Source: Hydrogenophaga sp. NFH-34
GTDB taxonomy: Bacteria; Pseudomonadota; Gammaproteobacteria; Burkholderiales; Burkholderiaceae_C
Direction of reading: 5' to 3'
Length of the DNA: 64,000 nucleotides
Assembly (NCBI RefSeq): GCF_021401345.1
Contig: NZ_JACBGE010000003.1
Span: 186,001 to 250,000, forward strand
Shown here: in pieces, positions 58,371-64,000 of the stretch
Layout: each line of letters starts with the position of its first letter
Position numbering within the stretch: the first letter of the stretch is position 1
Translations under genes and position numbers: made by a program
The notes under the pieces: generated by a model
Database searches by the model: none
What the model was told of the DNA's origin: nothing
Seen by the model: the letters and a program-made list of their open reading frames with translations, nothing else

Positions 58371-59142
58371 GGGCAGGCGTGGAGAGAGGCTCGCCCACCG
58401 GGCGACGGCCGCGCTCGTAGCGTGCCACATACCAGGCCGCCCCGGCAACCAGCAACGCCATGCCGTACCAGGTCAGGGCGTAGACCAGGTGGCTGTTGGC
58501 AAATCGGATGACCGTCAGGCCCGGGCGTGGCCAGGCGGTGGCCTGGTCTGCGGGCCGCCGGCCGGGCAGGCCGGCATCGATGAAGAAGGGCGAGGCCCGC
58601 GACAGGCCCTGCCGCTGGCCCATGGCGACCACGTCGCGCGAATACCAGCGCTGGCCGGCCGGGTCATTGCGGCGCAGAAAGCCACCACCCGGCTCGTTCA
58701 TCCGCAGCAGGCCCTGCACCACCACCGCCCCGGCATCGCCCGCGTCGGCGGGCGGGGCCAGCCACTGCGCCCGCTGCGTCTGCGGCACAAAACCGCGATT
58801 GACCCAGACAGCGCTGCCGTCGGCCTGCTGCAGCGGGGTCATGACCCAGAAACCCGGGCCCAGGTCGGTGACGGCCTGGGCCAGCAGCGTGCGCTCGGGC
58901 AGCCAGCGACCGCGCACCTCCACCGGCAGGTACTCGTGTTCGGCCGGATGGACCTGTGGCCACTGGGCCGGCGCGGGCAAGGCCCCCACCGCGGCGTGGA
59001 CGCGCTGGTCCACCCGGTCGATGAGCGCCAGCTTCCAGGCGCGCCGCTGCACCTGCCAGGTACCCAGCGCCAGGAAACCGGCCAGCAGCACCAGACCCAG
59101 CACCGCCAGGACGACCCGGCGCCCGCAGCCCGGCAGCGCCAT
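58351..59142 (-). CDS. SURF1 family oxidase assembly protein
   Basis: A 263-residue SURF1 protein with the expected topology: a transmembrane helix near residues 10-30, a periplasmic beta-rich domain and a second helix near 232-250. FLALGTWQVQRRAWK after the first helix and the late YALTWYGMALLVAGAAWYVAR are typical. SURF1 assists haem insertion and assembly of haem-copper oxidases. It follows cyoD by 2 bases and overlaps regB, so oxidase, assembly factor and redox regulator are on one transcript. No cyoE (haem O synthase) gene is in this block. Confidence 0.92.
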   Translation of the reverse strand: MALPGCGRRVVLAVLGLVLLAGFLALGTWQVQRRAWKLALIDRVDQRVHAAVGALPAPAQWPQVHPAEHEYLPVEVRGRWLPERTLLAQAVTDLGPGFWVMTPLQQADGSAVWVNRGFVPQTQRAQWLAPPADAGDAGAVVVQGLLRMNEPGGGFLRRNDPAGQRWYSRDVVAMGQRQGLSRASPFFIDAGLPGRRPADQATAWPRPGLTVIRFANSHLVYALTWYGMALLVAGAAWYVARYERGRRPVGEPLSTPAHDRSPR

Positions 59143-59144
59143 GC

Positions 59145-59564
59145 TCAGCCGACCCAGGGCGTGCTGGCGGCCCCCAGGCTCTGCGGCAGCGTGGGGTGCT
59201 CCGGCATCATGTTGGTGTTCATGTGGAACATGACCCACAGGGTGCCGGCGATCGCGATGACAACGAAGACCACGGTGAAGATCGTGGAGAGCAGCGTCCA
59301 GCCGCCTTCGACCTTGCCGTTCATGTGCAGGAAGAACACCATGTGGACCAGGATCTGGGCCACGGCCAGCGCGCCCAGCACGAGCACGGCGGTCGGCCGG
59401 TCGGTGATGACCTTGGCCATGACGAGCCAGAACGGGATCGCCGTGAGGATGACCGAAAGCACGAAGCCGGTGGCGTATTCGCGCAGCGTGACGTGCGGCC
59501 CCGCGGCGTGGTGATGGCCGTCATCGTGGGCGTGCGCCGGTGCATGCATGTCGTGTGCGCTCAT
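59145..59564 (-). CDS. cyoD: cytochrome bo quinol oxidase subunit IV
   Basis: A 139-residue protein with a His-rich N-terminal tail and three transmembrane helices, as in CyoD. LREYATGFVLSVILTAIPFWLVM and ILVHMVFFLHMN are family features. It stabilises the oxidase complex. Its ATG at 59564 shares one base with the cyoC stop. The N-terminal HDDGHHHAAGPH stretch is longer than in Escherichia coli and could bind metal, but this is not shown. Confidence 0.94.
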   Translation of the reverse strand: MSAHDMHAPAHAHDDGHHHAAGPHVTLREYATGFVLSVILTAIPFWLVMAKVITDRPTAVLVLGALAVAQILVHMVFFLHMNGKVEGGWTLLSTIFTVVFVVIAIAGTLWVMFHMNTNMMPEHPTLPQSLGAASTPWVG

Positions 59565-60199
59565 CACAGCACTCCCATCAGGTAGACAAAGGTGAAGACG
59601 CCGATCCAGACCACGTCCAGAAAGTGCCAGAACATCGACAGGCACATCAGGCGGCGCTGGTTCTCATGGATCAGGCCGTGTTTGCCGATCTGGACCATCA
59701 GCACCACCAGCCAGATCAGGCCGAAGGTGACGTGCAGACCGTGCGTGCCCACCAGCGTGAAGAAGGCCGACAGGAAGGCGCTGCGCTGCGGGCCGGCGCC
59801 CTCGTGCAGCAGGTGGGCAAACTCGTACAGCTCCAGGCCCAGGAAGCACAGGCCGAACAGGCCGGTGACGGCCAGCCACAGCAGCGTGCCCTTCACGTCG
59901 TTCTTCTGCTTGCGCAGCATCGCGAAACCGAAGGTGATCGACGACAGCAGCAGGAAGGCGGTGTTGATGGCGACCAGCGTGAGGTCGAACAGCTGGGCGC
60001 CGGTCGGGCCGGCGGCGTAGCTGCGGCCGAGCACGCCGTAGGTGGCGAACAGCGCCGCGAAGATGAGGCAGTCGCTCATCAGGTAGAGCCAGAAGCCCAG
60101 CGAGGTGCCGTTTTCCGGATGCGGTTCGTGCGCCAGGTGGTAGGCGCGCGGGCTCAGGGTGGCGCCGCCGGCGCCGGATTGAAGGTGGAGATCAGACAT
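59564..60199 (-). CDS. cyoC: cytochrome bo quinol oxidase subunit III
   Basis: A 211-residue five-helix subunit [62 protein letters not shown] and [26 protein letters not shown] patterns are typical of CyoC. It overlaps cyoB by 8 bases and cyoD by 1, so the subunits are translationally coupled. It supports proton-uptake stability in the oxidase. Confidence 0.96.
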   Translation of the reverse strand: MSDLHLQSGAGGATLSPRAYHLAHEPHPENGTSLGFWLYLMSDCLIFAALFATYGVLGRSYAAGPTGAQLFDLTLVAINTAFLLLSSITFGFAMLRKQKNDVKGTLLWLAVTGLFGLCFLGLELYEFAHLLHEGAGPQRSAFLSAFFTLVGTHGLHVTFGLIWLVVLMVQIGKHGLIHENQRRLMCLSMFWHFLDVVWIGVFTFVYLMGVL

Positions 60200-62198
60200 G
60201 GGCGGCCCGCAGTTGTTGGGTGCGCAGGTTTTCGGTTTCCGTCACTTCGGAAGCCGGGATGTGGAAGTCGCGCTGGTAGTTGAAGGTGTGCACGATCGCG
60301 GCGATCACCATCGCGGCGAAGGAAGCGCCGGCCAGCAGCCACATGTGCCAGATCAGCGCGAAGCCGAGCACCAGCGACAGGGCCGAGATCACCACGCCCG
60401 CGGCCGTGTTGGCCGGCATGTGGATCGGCTGGAAGCCGGTGAGCGGGCGCTGGTAGCCGTGTTTCTTCATGTCCCACCAGGCGTCGATTTCGTGCACCAC
60501 GGGGGTGAAGGCGAAGTTGTAGTCGGGCGGCGGCGACGAGGTCGCCCACTCCAGCGTGCGGCCGTCCCAGGGGTCTCCGGTCACGTCGCGCAGCTGGTCG
60601 CGTTTGAGGTAGCTGACCACAAGCTGAATCAGGAAGCAGGCGATGCCCAGCGCGATCAGGAAGGCCCCGAAAGCGGCGACCTGGAACCAGATCTGCAGGG
60701 AGGTGTCTTCGAAGTGGTTGGCGCGGCGCGTCACGCCCATCAGGCCCAGCACGTACAGCGGCATGAAGGCCACGTAGAAGCCCACCACCCACAGCCAGAA
60801 CGAACGCACGCCCCAGGTGCGGTCGAGCTTGTAGCCGAAAGCCTTGGGGAACCAGTAGTTCATGCCAGCGAACAGGCCGAACAGCACGCCGCCGATGATC
60901 ACGTTGTGGAAGTGGGCGATCAGGAACAGGCTGTTGTGCAGCACGAAGTCGGCCGGGGGCACGGCCAGCAGCACGCCGGTCATGCCGCCGATGGCGAAGG
61001 TGACCATGAAGGCCACGGTCCACATCATGGGCAGCTCGAAACGGATGCGGCCCTTGTACATGGTGAACAGCCAGTTGAAGATCTTGGCGCCCGTCGGGAT
61101 CGAGATGATCATGGTCGTGATGCCGAAGAAGGCGTTCACGCTCGCGCCCGAGCCCATGGTGAAGAAGTGGTGCAGCCAGACGATGTACGACAGGATGGTG
61201 ATCACCACCGTGGCGTAGACCATCGAGGTGTAGCCGAACAGGCGCTTGCGGCTGTAGGTGGCCACGACTTCGGAGAAGATGCCGAAGCACGGCAGGATCA
61301 GGATGTAGACCTCGGGGTGGCCCCAGATCCAGATCAGGTTCACGTAGAGCATCGGGTTGCCGCCGAAGTCGTTCGTGAAGAAGTTGGTGCCGACATAGCG
61401 GTCCAGGCTCATCAGCACCAGGGCGGCCGTGAGCACCGGGAACGAGGCCACGATCAGCGCGTTGGTGCACAGCGAGGTCCAGGTGAAGACGGGCATCTTC
61501 ATCAGGCTCATGCCGGGCGCGCGCATCTTGATGATGGTCACGATCAGGTTGATGCCGGACAGCGTGGTGCCCACCCCGGCGATCTGCAGCGACCATATGT
61601 AATAGTCCAGCCCCACTCCGGGGTTCTGCGCCCCCAGGTTGGACAGTGCCAGCCAGCCCGAGGTGGAAAACTCGCCCAGGAACAGCGACACCATCACCAG
61701 CACGGCGCCGGCGGTGGTCATCCAGAAACTGAAGTTGTTGAGGAACGGAAAGGCCACGTCGCGCGCACCGATCTGCAGCGGCACGAGGTAGTTCATCAGC
61801 CCGGTGACCAGCGGCATGGCCACGAAGAAGATCATGATCACGCCGTGGGCGGTGAAGATCTGGTCGTAGTGGTGCGGCGGCAGGTAGCCCATGCTGTCAC
61901 CGAAGGCCATGGCCTGCTGCAGCCGCATCATGACCGCGTCGGCGAAGCCGCGCAGCAGCATCACGATGCCCAGGATCATGTACATGATCCCGATCTTCTT
62001 GTGGTCGATGCTGCAGAACCAGTCGCGCCACAGCGGGCCCCACAGGCGGTAGCGGGTCAGCAGGGCCAGGACGCCCACGCCCCCCAGCACGACGGCGATG
62101 AAGGTCCACAGCAGGATGGGCTCGTGCGCCATGGGAACCGAATCCCAGGTAAGCCGGCCCAGGGCCCAGTGGGCCTCGACAGGGGTAACGGATGACAT
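60192..62198 (-). CDS. cyoB: cytochrome bo quinol oxidase subunit I
   Basis: A 668-residue haem-copper oxidase core subunit of normal CyoB length. Haem and copper ligands are all visible: [20 protein letters not shown] (His, Glu, Tyr), the double His in WLHHFFTMG and HFHNVIIGG. It reduces oxygen to water with electrons from quinol and pumps protons. The start at 62198 matches the family N-terminus. It lies 61 bases after cyoA. Confidence 0.98.
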   Translation of the reverse strand: MSSVTPVEAHWALGRLTWDSVPMAHEPILLWTFIAVVLGGVGVLALLTRYRLWGPLWRDWFCSIDHKKIGIMYMILGIVMLLRGFADAVMMRLQQAMAFGDSMGYLPPHHYDQIFTAHGVIMIFFVAMPLVTGLMNYLVPLQIGARDVAFPFLNNFSFWMTTAGAVLVMVSLFLGEFSTSGWLALSNLGAQNPGVGLDYYIWSLQIAGVGTTLSGINLIVTIIKMRAPGMSLMKMPVFTWTSLCTNALIVASFPVLTAALVLMSLDRYVGTNFFTNDFGGNPMLYVNLIWIWGHPEVYILILPCFGIFSEVVATYSRKRLFGYTSMVYATVVITILSYIVWLHHFFTMGSGASVNAFFGITTMIISIPTGAKIFNWLFTMYKGRIRFELPMMWTVAFMVTFAIGGMTGVLLAVPPADFVLHNSLFLIAHFHNVIIGGVLFGLFAGMNYWFPKAFGYKLDRTWGVRSFWLWVVGFYVAFMPLYVLGLMGVTRRANHFEDTSLQIWFQVAAFGAFLIALGIACFLIQLVVSYLKRDQLRDVTGDPWDGRTLEWATSSPPPDYNFAFTPVVHEIDAWWDMKKHGYQRPLTGFQPIHMPANTAAGVVISALSLVLGFALIWHMWLLAGASFAAMVIAAIVHTFNYQRDFHIPASEVTETENLRTQQLRAAHV

Positions 62199-62259
62199 GT
62201 TGTTCTCGCTCAGGCAGTCGCCCGGCACCACCGCCCTGCGGTGGTGCTGGGTCGGGGGA

Positions 62260-63324
62260 TCATTGGCGGGTCGTGGCGTAGCGGGCGGTGCGCGAATCGA
62301 GCGCGGCCAGCACCTGGATGGACTCTTCGGCGGTGCAGATGTCCTGCGGCAGGTTCAGCCCCTGCGCCTTGACGTAGGCCTCGCCCCCCAGGGCGTCGAT
62401 GGCCATCATGTGGTGCATGCACATCTTGCCGTCTTCCACACAGCGGTTCAGCACCTTGTCGTACAGGCCGGGCTCGACCGAGGCGAAGCGCTGCACGGGA
62501 TCGCGTTCGCTGGGTTCGGCCAGCTTCACGTAGGTGGCCCGGTCGAGCGCCTGGCCTTCGGTCTTGGCCTTCTGCACCCACTGGTCGAAGTCGGCGTCGC
62601 TCAGGCCATGGAACTTGAACGTCATGCCCGAGAACCCGGCGCCGCTGTAGTGCGAGGACATGCCCTTGTACACACCGGGCTGGTTGATCACGGCGTTCAG
62701 CTCGGTCTGCATGCCCGGCATGGTGTAGATCATGCCCGCCAGGTCCGGCACGTAGAACGCGTTCATGGTCGTGGTGGACGTCAGCTTGAACAGGATCGGG
62801 CGGTTCACCGGTGCGGCCAGTTCGTTGACGGTGGCAATGCCCTGCTCCGGGTAGAAGAACAGCCACTTCCAGTCCATCGCGACCACCTGCACCTCCAGCG
62901 GCTTGACGTCCGGCGACAGCGTCTGGGACGCCGAGATGCGGTCCAGCGGGCGGTACGGGTCGAGCTTGTGGGTGCTGATCCAGGTGATGGCCCCCAACGC
63001 GATGATGATCAGCAGGGGGCCGCTCCAGATCACCAACTCCAGCATGGTGGAGTGGTGCCAGTCGGGCGCGTAATCGGCCTCGGTGTTGGCCGCGTTCGAC
63101 TGCCGGTACTTCCAGGCGAACCAGAGCGTGAGCGTGATGACCGGCACGATGATGACCAGCATCAGCAGCGTGGCCTGCACCACCAGGTGCCCCTGCTGGG
63201 CGGCGATGTCGCCGGCGGGATTGAGAACGACGGCCTTGCTGCAGCCGGTCAGGCCGGCCAGCGCCGCCAGGGCGGCCAGCCACGCGGCCCTGCGGGGCCT
63301 CGGCGGGAGATGCATACGGGACAT
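62260..63324 (-). CDS. cyoA: cytochrome bo quinol oxidase subunit II
   Basis: A 354-residue lipoprotein subunit II. The lipobox LTGC places the lipidated cysteine at residue 28 (start 63324; an alternative ATG at 63315 is possible). Two transmembrane helices and the cupredoxin domain follow, with [19 protein letters not shown], and the copper A ligands of cytochrome c oxidases are absent, as expected for a quinol oxidase. A 70-residue C-terminal extension beyond the cupredoxin fold is present (from [13 protein letters not shown] onward), similar to other CyoA. It heads the cyo block. Confidence 0.96.
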   Translation of the reverse strand: MSRMHLPPRPRRAAWLAALAALAGLTGCSKAVVLNPAGDIAAQQGHLVVQATLLMLVIIVPVITLTLWFAWKYRQSNAANTEADYAPDWHHSTMLELVIWSGPLLIIIALGAITWISTHKLDPYRPLDRISASQTLSPDVKPLEVQVVAMDWKWLFFYPEQGIATVNELAAPVNRPILFKLTSTTTMNAFYVPDLAGMIYTMPGMQTELNAVINQPGVYKGMSSHYSGAGFSGMTFKFHGLSDADFDQWVQKAKTEGQALDRATYVKLAEPSERDPVQRFASVEPGLYDKVLNRCVEDGKMCMHHMMAIDALGGEAYVKAQGLNLPQDICTAEESIQVLAALDSRTARYATTRQ

Positions 63325-63403
63325 GCGGAAGCGGATTTAAGGGTAAACGAGGATGACAAAAAACAATTCGCCGCGAATTTACCCATCTGCTCACGTTTGT
63401 CGA

Positions 63404-63420
63404 TTGGACATTTTGTCCAA
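63404..63420. promoter_or_regulatory. 17-bp perfect palindrome in the cyoA-MFS divergent region
   Basis: TTGGACA-TTT-TGTCCAA has perfect 7-base arms around TTT. On the minus strand it exactly fills the 17 bases between TTGACC (63426 to 63421) and TCGACA (63403 to 63398), which could be -35 and a weak -10 for cyoA. A repressor bound here would block cyo transcription. The regulator is unknown; the pattern is not an FNR box. Confidence 0.55.
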
Positions 63421-63545
63421 GGTCAAGTGCCAGACCACGGTTTTGGGATAGCGCCACGCTAGGTGAAAGCGCACTTGTCGGCCCCCGCGCTTGGGTGTAG
63501 AACCGTGTTGGCATCACGCCACACAACAATCAGGAGACCTTTTTC

Positions 63546-64000
63546 ATGAGCAGTGCCGCCTCTGCCACCTTTGCCTCTGCCGCCTTCGAGGAAAGCCCTG
63601 CTGCCCTGTCCCGTGCCGACACGCACGAGGACGTCACGCCCGGAGAAATCGCTGTCGGGGTGATCATCGGCCGCTCCTCCGAGTATTTCGACTTTTTCGT
63701 CTTCGGCATCGCCTGCGTCCTGGTCTTCCCGGCCTTCCTGTTTCCATTCCTGTCGCCGCTGGAAGGCACGCTGGCCGCTTTTGCGCTGCTGGCCGTGGCC
63801 TTCGTCGTGCGGCCCTTCGGCACGGCGCTGTCGATGGCCGTGCAGCGCCACTGGGGCCGCGGCACCAAGCTGACCCTGGCGCTGTTCCTGCTCGGCATCT
63901 GCACCGTGGGCATGGCCTTCCTGCCCAGCCACGACACCGCCGGCGCCACCGCCATCGTCGCCCTGCTGGTGCTGCGCATCGGCCAGGGCATCGCGCTGGG
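63546..64000 (+). CDS. MHS-family MFS transporter, N-terminal part (runs off the window)
   Basis: An open frame from an ATG at 63546 with AGGAG upstream continues to the window edge, giving 151 residues. After a 35-residue polar N-terminus it reads GVIIGRSSEYFDFFVFGIACVLVFP, which matches the first helix of metabolite:H+ symporters such as ShiA, KgtP and ProP, and then LRIGQGIALG where family members carry RxxQGxxxGGE. It probably imports a carboxylate or osmolyte. It is divergent from cyoA. Confidence 0.88.
   Translation, partial: MSSAASATFASAAFEESPAALSRADTHEDVTPGEIAVGVIIGRSSEYFDFFVFGIACVLVFPAFLFPFLSPLEGTLAAFALLAVAFVVRPFGTALSMAVQRHWGRGTKLTLALFLLGICTVGMAFLPSHDTAGATAIVALLVLRIGQGIAL

Noticed and set aside
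60198-62195. A 665-codon plus-strand open frame opposite cyoB
   Set aside because: Antisense shadow of cyoB, with strongly biased composition and no domain features.
63404-63420. The palindrome upstream of cyoA as an FNR/ANR site
   Set aside because: FNR sites read TTGAT-N4-ATCAA; here the arms are TTGGACA/TGTCCAA with a 3-base centre.

Overview
The window is GC-rich, densely coding DNA with strong G/C preference at third codon positions. Gene content points to a beta-proteobacterium of the order Burkholderiales, most like the Comamonadaceae: Bug-type tripartite tricarboxylate transporter binding proteins, a fused LivM-LivG transporter subunit, a DUF3579 gene beside argD, a cyo quinol oxidase next to RegB/RegA, and CoA-dependent aromatic catabolism. 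This placement is inferred from gene families, because no rRNA or other marker is present. No tRNA, rRNA, insertion sequence, prophage or CRISPR array was seen. Layout: 1-3.4 kb holds the end of an aldehyde dehydrogenase, a GMC alcohol oxidase and an orphan TRAP binding protein behind a GntR-type operator. 3.9-17.4 kb is the main catabolic locus: an amidohydrolase divergent from a crotonase, feruloyl-CoA synthase, thiolase, HSD10-like dehydrogenase, hydroxybenzoyl-CoA-type thioesterase, a branched-chain-type ABC transporter, an acyl-CoA dehydrogenase and a MarR regulator. Together these form a plausible complete route that imports hydroxycinnamates, activates them with CoA, shortens the side chain by beta-oxidation and releases a hydroxybenzoate. 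17.5-18.8 kb has an HxlR regulator and a fumarylacetoacetate hydrolase-family enzyme. 18.9-22.9 kb is the grpE-dnaK-dnaJ chaperone operon region, with a sigma-32-like promoter and a clear terminator. 23-25.7 kb has an MFS exporter, a flavodoxin-fold oxidoreductase, a TonB-domain lipoprotein and DUF3579. 26-28.2 kb is argD-argF, with a structured leader before argD. 28.3-30.1 kb has a small unknown protein, a YkgJ-type Cys-cluster protein and an RNA methyltransferase-like gene. 30.1-32.4 kb is feoA-feoB plus a Cys-rich membrane peptide. 32.6-36.3 kb is a tryptophan/kynurenine locus: an Lrp-type regulator divergent from aminotransferase-ridA-kynB-kynA, without kynU. 36.3-43.2 kb is an unassigned oxidative locus: LysR, FAD 2-hydroxyacid dehydrogenase, Bug protein, TauD-type dioxygenase, then a convergent Bug protein and an FAD monooxygenase. 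43.3-47.4 kb encodes MoxR, DUF58, VWA and a PDZ-less trypsin-like protease. 47.4-54.6 kb has aconitase, TrhP, an M48 protease, a DUF898 membrane protein and a small membrane protein. 54.7-56.5 kb has an MmyB-type XRE regulator and an amino-acid binding protein. 56.5-63.3 kb is one minus-strand block, cyoABCD-SURF1-regB-regA, in which a cytochrome bo-type oxidase is physically linked to a redox-sensing two-component system. The window ends inside an MHS-family transporter. Several perfect palindromes sit in divergent or promoter regions (3456-3470, 4810-4828, 17439-17455, 25769-25780, 54653-54671, 63404-63420) and are the best regulatory leads.
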